A stretch of DNA of 43,903 nt, taken from assembly GCA_017853275.1 (NCBI GenBank), contig JAFMJV010000002.1, forward strand, positions 100,888 to 144,790, written 5' to 3'. How positions within the stretch are numbered: position 1 is the stretch's first letter; the number at the start of each line of letters is the position of its first letter. The position numbers and the translations under genes were made by a program. The notes beneath the pieces were generated by a model that had not been told where the DNA came from, searched no databases, and worked only from the letters and a program-made list of their open reading frames with translations. Of the stretch, positions 34,181-41,638 are shown piece after piece. The stretch comes from Chloroflexota bacterium. Its GTDB lineage: Bacteria > Chloroflexota > Limnocylindria > Limnocylindrales > CSP1-4.

Positions 34181-36132
34181 CGGGTTCCTCCCTGGTCACC
34201 GGCGGTGCCGGCGGTGGCTCTGCGTCGGTCGGCGAGCAGGCTCGTGGCCTGGTGCCGGCGATCGAGATCGAGACGTCGTTGCTGAAGGCCGAGAAGCTCG
34301 CGGCGGAGCCGCTCCGTCTCGGCCGGATCGGGTGGGACGGCGGCCTCCGCCTCGGCGACCTCCGCCCGTGCGTGCTCCACCGCCTCCGCGAGCCGGGCCC
34401 GCTCGAGCGTGAGGATGCTCTGGCCGATCGCCTGCTCCAGCTCGTGCGGATCGCCCGGAACGGGGTCCGGGCGGGCGTGCAGGGCGCGCGCCACCTCCGC
34501 GACGGTGGGCTCGAGACCGGCGATGAAGGCCGTCCGGTCCGGCGGGACGGGCAGCACGGCCGCCTCCTCCATGGCGCGCCACAGCTCGCGCGCGGGGGCG
34601 GTGACGAGGAGCTCCGGCCGGAGGCGCGCGGCGACGCCGGGGACGAGCTCGGGATGGACGAGGAGGAGGCGGAGGAGGGCACGCTCGGCGGGCTCGAGGA
34701 GGTCCGCCGTGGCGCGCGGGTCCACCGCACCCGGCTGCGCGAGGACCGCCTCGAGATCGATCCGCGCACCCGCCCGGGCATCCGTCCCGCGCGTCCGGGT
34801 ACCGGACGGCTCGGGTCGGCGGATCGCGGCGAGGATCGTCCGCTCGTCCAGCCCCGCCCGCCGGGCGAGCGACTGGACGTAGGCATCCCGGCGGACCGGA
34901 TCGCTCACGCTGCGCAGGGTGGGGACGAGCGCGTTGACGAAGCGCTCCTTGCCGGGGACGGTCCGCAGGTCCGAGCGGGAAGCGGCGCGGTCGATGAGGA
35001 AGTCCATGATCGCCTGGGGGTGCTCGGTCGCCTCGCGCCAGACCTCCGGGGTCTCGCGGATCACCTCGTCCGGGTCCTTCCCCTCCGGCAGCCGCACGAC
35101 ATCGACATCCGTGAGCCGCCCGCGGTGCTCGGAGCGCTCGATCTCGCCCACGAGCGCGGTGAGCTCCCGCGCCCCGAAGGTGGCCGCGTCCTGGCCGGCC
35201 GAATCCACGTCGTAGGCGAGGGCGATCCGCGGCGCATAGCGCGTGACGAGCTCCACGTGCCCCGCGGTGAGCGCGGTGCCGAGCGTGCCCACGACGTTGT
35301 CGAAGCCCGCCTGGTGCGCCATGAGCGCGTCCGTGTTCCCCTCCACGAGGACGGCGCGGCCGGTCCGCCGGATCCCCGCCTTCGCCCGGTCGATGAGGAA
35401 GAGCGTCCGGCTCTTGTCGAAGAGGAGGGTGGACGGGGTGTTCAGGTACTTGCCGCCCTGGGTGGCCGGATCGTGCGCGCCGAGGACGCGCCCTCCGAGG
35501 CCGGTGGGATGGCCGGAGGCATCCCGGATCGGGAAGATCACCCGGTCCCGGAAGCGGTCGTAGACGCCACCGCCGCGCGGCCGGCGGATCGCGAGACCCG
35601 CGGCCTCGAGATCCGCGTCCGTGGCCCCCCGCCGGCCGCGGAGCGCCTTTGCGAGGGCATCCCAGCTCGCCGGGGCATAGCCGAGCTGGAAGGTGGCGAT
35701 CGTGGCATCCGTGAAGCCGCGCCCATGGAGGTAGGCGAGCGCCCCCTCCCCTGCCCGGTGGGTCGTGAGGACGAGGTGGTAGAACGAGATCGCCGCCTCC
35801 ATCACCTCGCGCAGGCGCTTCCGCTCCGCATCCTCGCGCGAGGTCCGCTCCGAGAGCTCCACCCCGGCCCGGCCGGCGAGCGTCCGGAGCGCGGTGGGGA
35901 AATCGACCGAGTCGCGGTCCATGACGAAGGTGAAGAGGTCGCCGCCACGGCCGCACCCGAAGCACTTCCAGGACTCCCGGGCAGGCGTCACGACGAAGCT
36001 CGGGGTCTTCTCCCCGTGGAACGGGCAGAGACCCTTCCAGCTCGTGCCTGCGCGGCGGAGCTGGACGGTCTCCCCGATCAGCTCGACGAGGTCGAGCTTC
36101 TGCTTGATCTCGGCGGCGGCGCCGATCGACAT
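34177..36132 (-). CDS. dnaG: DNA primase DnaG
   Basis: Synthesises RNA primers at the replication fork. The N-terminal CHC2 zinc ribbon has Cys36, His39, Cys57 and Cys60 (CPFH...CFGC). The catalytic RNA polymerase core includes the TOPRIM fold ([25 protein letters not shown], about 258-282, then [14 protein letters not shown]). The usual VEGYMDV reads VEGNTDA here, but the glutamate is kept. The C-terminal third is a helicase-interaction-like helical region that ends in an Arg/Gln-rich coil. Length 651. It is the first gene of dnaG-rpoD (ATGA overlap), behind an elaborate promoter region. GGGAGAGG precedes the ATG. Confidence 0.95.
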   Translation of the reverse strand: MSIGAAAEIKQKLDLVELIGETVQLRRAGTSWKGLCPFHGEKTPSFVVTPARESWKCFGCGRGGDLFTFVMDRDSVDFPTALRTLAGRAGVELSERTSREDAERKRLREVMEAAISFYHLVLTTHRAGEGALAYLHGRGFTDATIATFQLGYAPASWDALAKALRGRRGATDADLEAAGLAIRRPRGGGVYDRFRDRVIFPIRDASGHPTGLGGRVLGAHDPATQGGKYLNTPSTLLFDKSRTLFLIDRAKAGIRRTGRAVLVEGNTDALMAHQAGFDNVVGTLGTALTAGHVELVTRYAPRIALAYDVDSAGQDAATFGARELTALVGEIERSEHRGRLTDVDVVRLPEGKDPDEVIRETPEVWREATEHPQAIMDFLIDRAASRSDLRTVPGKERFVNALVPTLRSVSDPVRRDAYVQSLARRAGLDERTILAAIRRPEPSGTRTRGTDARAGARIDLEAVLAQPGAVDPRATADLLEPAERALLRLLLVHPELVPGVAARLRPELLVTAPARELWRAMEEAAVLPVPPDRTAFIAGLEPTVAEVARALHARPDPVPGDPHELEQAIGQSILTLERARLAEAVEHARAEVAEAEAAVPPDPAETERLRRELLGLQQRRLDLDRRHQATSLLADRRRATAGTAGDQGGTR

Positions 36133-36191
36133 GCCTCTCCCGCGAGAGCGTGCGCGACGACGGCCGGGAGCCGTGATCCGGACACACGCGT

Positions 36192-36216
36192 GGCCTTGTC
36201 AAGTCTTGACAAGGCC
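36192..36216. repeat. Perfect 25-bp palindrome in the dnaG leader
   Basis: GGCCTTGTCAAG (36192-36203), a central T, then its reverse complement (36205-36216). It starts 3-4 bp after the predicted transcription start of dnaG-rpoD, an operator-like position, and contains two CTTG(A/T)CAAG units in mirror orientation. Confidence 0.9.
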
Positions 36217-36226
36217 GTGAACCGCA

Positions 36227-36255
36227 AGTCTACCCCCTTGACAAGGGCTTGACAA
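36227..36255 (-). promoter_or_regulatory. Sigma-70 promoter of the dnaG-rpoD operon
   Basis: On the minus strand, TTGTCA (36250-36255), a 17-bp spacer and TAGACT (36227-36232). Predicted start near 36220, giving a leader of about 88 nt. The -35 lies inside one of the CTTGACAAGG repeats, and the palindrome at 36192-36216 covers about +4 to +28. Confidence 0.7.
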
Positions 36256-36268
36256 GGGGTTGACAGGG
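36237..36268. repeat. Three 11-bp phased direct repeats (CTTGACAAGGG) at the dnaG promoter
   Basis: CTTGACAAGGG at 36237-36247, CTTGACAAGGGG at 36248-36259 and a weaker GTTGACAGGG at 36259-36268, i.e. starts 11 bp apart. A further copy in the same orientation sits at 36205, 32 bp before the first. The core CTTG(A)CAAG is itself symmetric. Spacings near whole helical turns suggest cooperative binding by a regulator. The rest of the gap (36269-36477) holds nothing I can name apart from a TTGACA at 36380-36385 without a partner -10. Confidence 0.85.
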
Positions 36269-36477
36269 CGGTGAGGCCGGCCACCTGCTGCGCGGCGGCG
36301 GCGGCCAGGTGCACCCGTTCGCGTTCCTGCAGGTACTGGGCGGCGGCGAGGAGGCGTCGGGCCGCACCGGGACCCCGGCTTGACAGCCCCGGATCGCCTG
36401 TGGGATGCCGGAATCGGACGCAGATGCGCATGCGGGCGATCGGCCGCACGCACCCGCGTGGAGACCAGGGAGGTGCC

Positions 36478-37104
36478 ATGGGCCGCCGGATCCTCTCGCG
36501 TGCCGAGGTGGAGCGCGCGACGTTCATCGACTTCGAGGGCCGCATCGACGCGCCGCCCGTGCTCCTGGGGATCGCCACCTTCCAGGACCCCGACGCATCG
36601 CTCCTTCAGCTGGTGCTCGACGATCGGTACCGGCCGGCCGCCGACGCGAAGGACCTGCGGACGATCGATCTCACGGAGGCGGTCCGGACGGTCGTCGTGC
36701 TCGCCGAGGAGCGCGACGGCCCCATCGTCGGATGGAGCCGGCACGAGGAGGCGGTGGTCCGGCGCCTGTGCCCGGCACCCCTCGCGGAGCGGTTCACCGC
36801 GCGCTACGTGAACGCGATCCCCACCGCCGCCCGCTGGCGCCGGGCGCTCGGCATCGCCCGTCACCCGGACGGCGAGCGGCTGGCGCGCTACCTCCACCTC
36901 GCCGGCCTGCGCGTCGCACCCGTCCACGGGCCGGGCCGTACGGGGTCGACGCTGGCGGTGCTCGGGAGCGCGCTCGAACGGGGGCGGGGCTACGCGTCCC
37001 TCACGCCGCGCCGCAAGGCCCGCTGGACGGCGCTGCTCGCGCACAACCGGATCGACGTGCTCGGCATGCGCGAGGTGTGCGATCGCGCCACGACCGCGGC
37101 CTGA
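36478..37104 (+). CDS. Probable RNase H-fold (YprB/DEDD-type) nuclease
   Basis: 208 residues, not firmly identified. The N-terminal TFIDFEGRIDAPPVLLGIATF (about 15-35) looks like an ExoI-type metal motif (Asp18, Glu20) followed by the usual 'what does it cost to fetch' strand of YprB-type RNase H-like domains. The C-terminal LLAHNRIDVLGMREVC (about 188-203) has the asparagine-x-x-aspartate pattern of the last DEDD motif. A middle Asp should lie near DGPIVGWSRHEE (about 80-91). These would bind two metal ions for exonuclease or RNase activity. GGGAGG lies just upstream of the ATG. It is divergent from dnaG and convergent with the FUSC gene. An inactive relative is possible. Confidence 0.55.
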   Translation: MGRRILSRAEVERATFIDFEGRIDAPPVLLGIATFQDPDASLLQLVLDDRYRPAADAKDLRTIDLTEAVRTVVVLAEERDGPIVGWSRHEEAVVRRLCPAPLAERFTARYVNAIPTAARWRRALGIARHPDGERLARYLHLAGLRVAPVHGPGRTGSTLAVLGSALERGRGYASLTPRRKARWTALLAHNRIDVLGMREVCDRATTAA

Positions 37105-37115
37105 CGCCGGGATCC

Positions 37116-37142
37116 GTCCACGATGCCGCGATCATCGTGGAC
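37116..37142. terminator. Hairpin between nuclease-like gene and FUSC gene
   Basis: GTCCACGATG (37116-37125), loop CCGCGAT, CATCGTGGAC (37133-37142): perfect 10-bp stem at a convergent boundary. No T-tract. Confidence 0.6.
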
Positions 37143-37185
37143 ATCGCCGCCCGTGTCGGTCGCCGCACGGACCTCCGTCGCGTCC

Positions 37186-39195
37186 TCAGCCGCCGAGCGG
37201 ACCGAGGAGGAGGTGGGCGCGCTCGATCGCACGCCCGTATCGTCCGCCGCCTGCGGCGCCGGCCGCCCGCGGACCCGGAGCCCCCTCCCGCTCGAGCCGG
37301 TCGAGGCGCAGGCCGAGCTCCTCCGTCGCCGCGACGCCGGCGGTGTCGGCGAGGCCGCGGGCGACCTGCTCGCCGGTCATCTCCGCGGCGGCGACGACGG
37401 CGACCCCGTCCACGAGCTGCAGGAAGACGGCATGGGCGAGCTCGGGGTCCAGCCGATGCGTCCCGAGCTCGAGGAGGGCAGCGTCGATCGCACCGGCCGC
37501 GGCGACGCCGCGCCCGACGAGGGCGCGGCGCGCGGCCTCCTCTTCCGCCGGGTCGCCGGCCGCGAGCGCGAGCGAGGTATAGCGGGCGAGCGCGGCCGCC
37601 TGGTCGGCGAGGGCGCGCGCGAGCGGAAGGGACCGGGCCGGTCGCCAGAGCGCGATGACCGCGAGGGTGACGATGATCGCGAGCCCCGTCCCCACGGCGG
37701 ACGAGATCGCGATCGCCTCCAGCGGACGGCCGCCGATCCACGGGAGGACGGCGAAGATGCCCGTGATGCCCGCCGCACAGAGCTGCTGGTTCGAGGCCAC
37801 GAAGGCGAAGAACGCGGCCGCCGAGATGCCCACGAGGACGATCGCCACCGGGGTCGACGGGAAGAGCGCGAGCACGCCGAGGACCGCGACGAGGCCGAGC
37901 GTGGTCCCGACGATCCGGCCGACGACCTTGACCTCCGTTCCGGCGAGGTCCGGGCGCAGCAGGAGGGCGACCGTGAGCGGGGTCGCGACGAGGTTCGGGA
38001 ACCACGGCGCGACGAGCATCGCGACGACGGTCGCCGCGGCATACGCGATCGCGAGGCGGACGGCGTGGGCGCGGTAGATGCCGGTGGGATCCCCGTGCCG
38101 GACCTTCTCCAGGGACCCGGTCCCCCGGAGCCCGACCGAGAGCGTCCGCTCGACCGCTCGCCCCACCGGCCACGGGCCGGTCGTGAGCGCGGCGGCGCTC
38201 CGGAGATCGAGGCGCATCCGGTCGATGACGTGATCCCAGGGGGCCGGCAGGACCGCGCAGGCGGCGTCGGCCGCCTCCTCCATCGCCGCTGCCGCCGGCC
38301 CGACACGGCGGCGCAGGAACGGAAGATGGAGCCCCTCGCCGATCCGGAGCGCGAGCAGGGCGGCTGCCGCCCGGAAGCGCGCCGCAGCCGCCGCCCGGCC
38401 GGGGTCCTCGTCGTCGCGGAGCGCGGCGAGCGCGACCACCCCGGTCCGCGCGTCCTCGCAGCGGGCGATGAGCGTCGTCAGCCAGGCCTGGGTCGCGCCC
38501 TGCGCACCGCTCGCCGCGAGGTTCCCGCGGGCGCGGGTGATCGCGACGGGCGCCATGATCCAGGCCGAGCTCCCCCAGCTGTCCCGGAGCGAGGTCCCGA
38601 GCGCTCGCCAGGCGAGGAAGAGCTCCGAGCGTGAAGCGTCCATCCGTCCGGCGATATCCGGCACCAGCGCGACGACGAGCTGGATGAAGCCCGCACCGAG
38701 GATCAGCCCGAGGGTCGGGAGGAGCTGGGAGGGGGAGATCCCGCTCCCCGTGTAGACGGCGAAGGCGACGAGGGCGACCATCCCCGCGGCCGCACCGCGC
38801 GGTCCGAGGATGGCGAGATACCCGCAGACGAGCGCAAAGAGGGCCGCCACCGGGACGCGCGCGGGCGGGAACGCGGCAACGAGCACGCCGAGCGCGGTCG
38901 CCGTCGCGATGAGGAGCATCGCGCCGCCCATCCCGCGCACCCGGTGCCCGAAGCTCGCGCCCGGGTCCACGACACCGATGAGCACCGCGCCGAAGACGAG
39001 CTCGAACGCCACCGACGGCGCCCAGGCCGTCGCCGCCAGGAGGAGCGCGCAGACGAGCGCCGAACGGATCGGGCCGCCCCAGACGAAGCCCGCTCGGTCG
39101 ACATGCATCCACGAGCGCGCGATGCGCCCCAGGGTGCGCCGGTTCCGTCCCGAGCGCGGGGCGGGGCTCGGGGTCATGGAGGGCGAGACAGGCAT
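37186..39195 (-). CDS. FUSC/YccS-type membrane protein
   Basis: Large inner-membrane protein (about 669 residues) with the two-part fusaric-acid-resistance/YccS layout. One block of about six hydrophobic helices lies near the N-terminus (about 45-190), including GAVLIGVVDPGASFGHRVRGMGGA. A cytoplasmic helical domain follows (about 190-365), then a second helix block with AIAYAAATVVAMLVAPWFPNLVATPLTVALLLRPDLAGTEVKVVGRIVGTTLG (the FUSC signature, about 385-440). A C-terminal cytoplasmic helical domain completes it. The family includes efflux of aromatic acids, but the substrate is unknown. The start is uncertain: ATG 39195 is used, and another in-frame ATG lies six codons downstream. Confidence 0.82.
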   Translation of the reverse strand: MPVSPSMTPSPAPRSGRNRRTLGRIARSWMHVDRAGFVWGGPIRSALVCALLLAATAWAPSVAFELVFGAVLIGVVDPGASFGHRVRGMGGAMLLIATATALGVLVAAFPPARVPVAALFALVCGYLAILGPRGAAAGMVALVAFAVYTGSGISPSQLLPTLGLILGAGFIQLVVALVPDIAGRMDASRSELFLAWRALGTSLRDSWGSSAWIMAPVAITRARGNLAASGAQGATQAWLTTLIARCEDARTGVVALAALRDDEDPGRAAAAARFRAAAALLALRIGEGLHLPFLRRRVGPAAAAMEEAADAACAVLPAPWDHVIDRMRLDLRSAAALTTGPWPVGRAVERTLSVGLRGTGSLEKVRHGDPTGIYRAHAVRLAIAYAAATVVAMLVAPWFPNLVATPLTVALLLRPDLAGTEVKVVGRIVGTTLGLVAVLGVLALFPSTPVAIVLVGISAAAFFAFVASNQQLCAAGITGIFAVLPWIGGRPLEAIAISSAVGTGLAIIVTLAVIALWRPARSLPLARALADQAAALARYTSLALAAGDPAEEEAARRALVGRGVAAAGAIDAALLELGTHRLDPELAHAVFLQLVDGVAVVAAAEMTGEQVARGLADTAGVAATEELGLRLDRLEREGAPGPRAAGAAGGGRYGRAIERAHLLLGPLGG

Positions 39196-39274
39196 CAGGG
39201 AGCCGGAGGCTACCAAGGCCGGAAGCCGGCCGCCCGCCTCGGCAGCGCCACCTCGCGGTCGACAGGACCCCTGG

Positions 39275-39937
39275 CTAGCGGCTCGCGCGGTAGAGCCGGA
39301 CCGCTTCCGCGCGGCTGCGGACCTCGAGCTTGCGGGTGAGGTTCGCGACGTGGGTCTCCACGGTGCGCAGGGAGATCGTCATCGCCTGGGCGATCTCACG
39401 ACCGGTGAGCCCGTCCGCGAGCATCCGGAGGACATCCAACTCGCGCGGGGTGATCGGCAGGCCCGCCGGCGCGCCCGCCGTCCGGCCGCTCCGTGCCTGC
39501 TCGATGAAGTGGCGGAGCGCGGTCGTGGCGCGCATCCGCGAGAGGACGATCTCGCCGCGCATCGCCGCCGCCACGCCACGGTGGAGAGCGGTGGGCCCGG
39601 CCGACTTCGTCAGGTAGCCGTCCGCGCCGCGGGCGAGGGCGTCGAGCATGTCGCGCTCGGATTCGGAGGCGGTGAGGATGATGATCCGCGTCTCCGGGAG
39701 GCGCGGCCGGAGCTCGCCGAGGATCTGGATCCCGCTCGTCCCCGGCATCTCCAGGTCGAGCAGGAGGACGTCCGGCCGGGTCGCGATCGCCGTCTCGACG
39801 ATCGCCTCGCGGGTCCCCGCCACCGCGACGATCTCGTAGGCCGGCGGACGGAGCGCTGCGGCGATCCCCGCCGCGATCAGCTCATGGTCGTCCGCCACCA
39901 TGATCCGGACCGTGGCCGGCGCCTGGGTCGTGCTCAT
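39275..39937 (-). CDS. Two-component response regulator, NarL/LuxR type
   Basis: 220 residues: a receiver domain with Asp15-Asp16, phosphoacceptor Asp61 (LLLDLEMPG), Thr in ILTASESE and Lys in YLTKSAG, then a LuxR helix-turn-helix (about 150-212) with LTPRELDVLRMLADGLTGREIAQAMTISLRTVETHVANL read as ITPRELDVL...VETHVANLTRKL. Phosphorylation would allow it to dimerise and bind DNA. It overlaps the histidine kinase stop by ATGA, so the pair is co-expressed. A probable autoregulatory site is the dyad upstream of the kinase. Confidence 0.95.
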   Translation of the reverse strand: MSTTQAPATVRIMVADDHELIAAGIAAALRPPAYEIVAVAGTREAIVETAIATRPDVLLLDLEMPGTSGIQILGELRPRLPETRIIILTASESERDMLDALARGADGYLTKSAGPTALHRGVAAAMRGEIVLSRMRATTALRHFIEQARSGRTAGAPAGLPITPRELDVLRMLADGLTGREIAQAMTISLRTVETHVANLTRKLEVRSRAEAVRLYRASR

Positions 39938-41538
39938 CGTCCTCCCTCCTCGGGACCTTCCCCGATCTCCTGCCGGAGGAGCGGGACCCGGACGGCCACC
40001 TCCGTCCCCCCTTCCGGCTCCGAGCTGACCGAGACCTGGCCACCAAGGACGGCGGCCCGCTCCTGCATCCCGCGCAGCCCCCAGCTCCCCTGGCGCTCCT
40101 GCCCGGGGACGAAGCCGAGGCCGTTGTCCGTGACCCGCACGAGAAGCGCATCGTCCTCCGCGCGCGCCTCGATCCGGATGAGCGTCGCGTCGGCGTGGCG
40201 GAGCACGTTGACGAGCGCCTCGCGGACGATCGCGCGGAGCTCGGCGAGGGTCCCGGGGGCAAGATCGGCGGGCACCTCCGGACCGACGCTCACGTCCACC
40301 GCGGGTCCGGCGGCACCCACGACCTCCCGCGCCAGCGATCGGATCACCTCGTCCAGCCCGATCGCCGCCTCCGTCCTGCGCATCGCCGCCACGAGGGCAC
40401 GGGCGTCCTCCCGGGTCGCCGCCAGCGCCGTCCGCGCCTCCGCCACCTCCGGGTCCTCGTCCGCGGCGCGCGCGAAGATCCGGTCGAGCCGCGCATCGAG
40501 CAGCCAGAGGGACTGGGCGAGGCCGTCGTGGACCTCCCGGGCGACCCGGGCCCGTTCCTCGAGCATCGCCCGTTCCGCCACTGCCTCCCGCAGGCGGCGC
40601 TCGGTGACCGCCGCGCCGCGGAGCCTGCGGTTGTCCTCGCGCTCCTCCGCGACGAGCCCGAGGAAGGCGACCGAGATGGCGCCGAGGACGAGGAGGTCGA
40701 ACCACGTGACGAGCCCGCTGACGTAGCCCGGGACGAGCGCCTCCTGGAGCTGCGCGAACGCGAGCAGGACGAGCGCGACGGCGAGATGGCCGGACGAGGG
40801 CGGGCCGTCCCGGCGGTAGGCGGCCCGGAACCAGCGGGCGGCAAGGAGGACCGCGAGCGCGACCAGGCCACGGATGAGCGCCGCCTCCGGGCCGGGCCGC
40901 ACGAGACCCGCACGGATGAGCTCGCCCACGGCCGCGGTATCCGTCGCCCCGCGAACGAGCTCCGTCGCCCCCGGCGAGAGGAAGTCGGGGAGCGGCGGCG
41001 CCACGATGACGAGGAGGATCTCCACCGCGATGAGGACGACGACGGGCGCGAAGGCGGCGATCCTGGGATGGCGGACCATGCGCCGGCGCTCCGCCGCGGC
41101 CGACCACGCGGCCGCCACGAGGACGGCAGCGATCGAGCCGGCGACGAGGAGCGTGAGCCATGGCGCGATCCGTCCCTGTGCCTCCACCGCGAACCCGGTC
41201 CCGCGGTCCGCGCCGAGGACGATCGTCAGGCGCTGGACGACGATCACCCCCGCCAGCATCACCCAGGCGGCGACCTGCCAGAGGCGGGTCAGCCGGCCAT
41301 CCTCGCGGTAGCGCGGGAAGAGAAGGACGGAGAGCGCGAGCGCGATCGCCGCGCTCATCGAGGGGAAGGCGACATCCGTCACGCGGTCCACGCTGAGGAT
41401 CGCGATCCCGGGCTGGACAAGAGTGGCGACCGAGAGAGCCGCCAGGCCGCCGATCAGGAGGACGAGGAGCGCGTCGAGGCGGTCCACCCTGCGCGAACCC
41501 GCACGCGACCCCACGGAACGCCCCGCTGACCCGCTCAT
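39934..41538 (-). CDS. Membrane sensor histidine kinase, NarX/DesK-like (HisKA_3)
   Basis: 534 residues. The N-terminal 300 residues hold seven or eight hydrophobic segments (for example 23-41, 60-75, 92-105, 127-145, 163-180, 222-236, 252-270, 276-297), so the signal is likely sensed in or at the membrane; there is no named sensory domain. A short coiled linker (about 298-330) leads to the HisKA_3 domain with phospho-accepting His337 (REVHDGLAQSL). The HATPase has an N-box (REALVNVLRHAD, 439-450), DNGLGF (471-476) and a G-box GSWGLRGMQER (484-493). It is first in the operon with the response regulator. Cognate stimulus unknown. Confidence 0.93.
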   Translation of the reverse strand: MSGSAGRSVGSRAGSRRVDRLDALLVLLIGGLAALSVATLVQPGIAILSVDRVTDVAFPSMSAAIALALSVLLFPRYREDGRLTRLWQVAAWVMLAGVIVVQRLTIVLGADRGTGFAVEAQGRIAPWLTLLVAGSIAAVLVAAAWSAAAERRRMVRHPRIAAFAPVVVLIAVEILLVIVAPPLPDFLSPGATELVRGATDTAAVGELIRAGLVRPGPEAALIRGLVALAVLLAARWFRAAYRRDGPPSSGHLAVALVLLAFAQLQEALVPGYVSGLVTWFDLLVLGAISVAFLGLVAEEREDNRRLRGAAVTERRLREAVAERAMLEERARVAREVHDGLAQSLWLLDARLDRIFARAADEDPEVAEARTALAATREDARALVAAMRRTEAAIGLDEVIRSLAREVVGAAGPAVDVSVGPEVPADLAPGTLAELRAIVREALVNVLRHADATLIRIEARAEDDALLVRVTDNGLGFVPGQERQGSWGLRGMQERAAVLGGQVSVSSEPEGGTEVAVRVPLLRQEIGEGPEEGGR

Positions 41539-41584
41539 CGCCGCGAGGCTACCAGCCGGGCCCGGGCTCTCCCTCCGGGCCCAC

Positions 41585-41615
41585 TACGGATGTGACTACG
41601 TAGAGGTCCTCCGTA
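41585..41615. promoter_or_regulatory. Nested dyad in front of the two-component operon
   Basis: TACGGA (41585-41590) and TCCGTA (41610-41615) flank the palindrome CTACGTAG (41596-41603), nearly sharing one centre. ACTACG is also repeated directly at 41583 and 41595. The right arm coincides with the predicted -10, suiting an autoregulatory operator. Confidence 0.5.
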
Positions 41616-41638
41616 CCGGAAGCCGTCCGCGGCATCAA
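41610..41638 (-). promoter_or_regulatory. Sigma-70 promoter candidate of the kinase-regulator operon
   Basis: Minus strand TTGATG (41633-41638), a 17-bp spacer and TACGGA (41610-41615). The -35 overlaps the stop of the MFS gene. Leader of about 65 nt to the kinase ATG. Confidence 0.45.

Noticed and set aside
36205-36214. Resemblance of CTTGACAAG to the HspR HAIR element (CTTGAGT-N7-ACTCAAG).
   Set aside because: Only the first five bases match, the spacing differs and no dnaK operon is present.
36192-36216. The 25-bp palindrome considered as a transcription terminator.
   Set aside because: It has a single-base centre and so cannot form an RNA loop without losing pairs, has no T-tract, and lies just after a promoter and not at a gene end.
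36239-36265. The three TTGACA-like hexamers read as multiple -35 boxes for the plus-strand nuclease-like gene.
   Set aside because: No acceptable -10 lies 16-18 bp downstream of any of them, while the minus strand gives TTGTCA-N17-TAGACT in the same place.
36237-36268. Short phased repeats considered as the start of a CRISPR array or plasmid-type iterons.
   Set aside because: Units are 11 bp with no spacers, so not CRISPR. No replication initiator gene adjoins, and their position over the dnaG promoter fits an operator better.
36269-36477. Small reading frames in the gap before the nuclease-like gene.
   Set aside because: Codon use is Ala/Arg/Cys-biased, starts lack ribosome sites and the frame merely runs into the real ATG at 36478.
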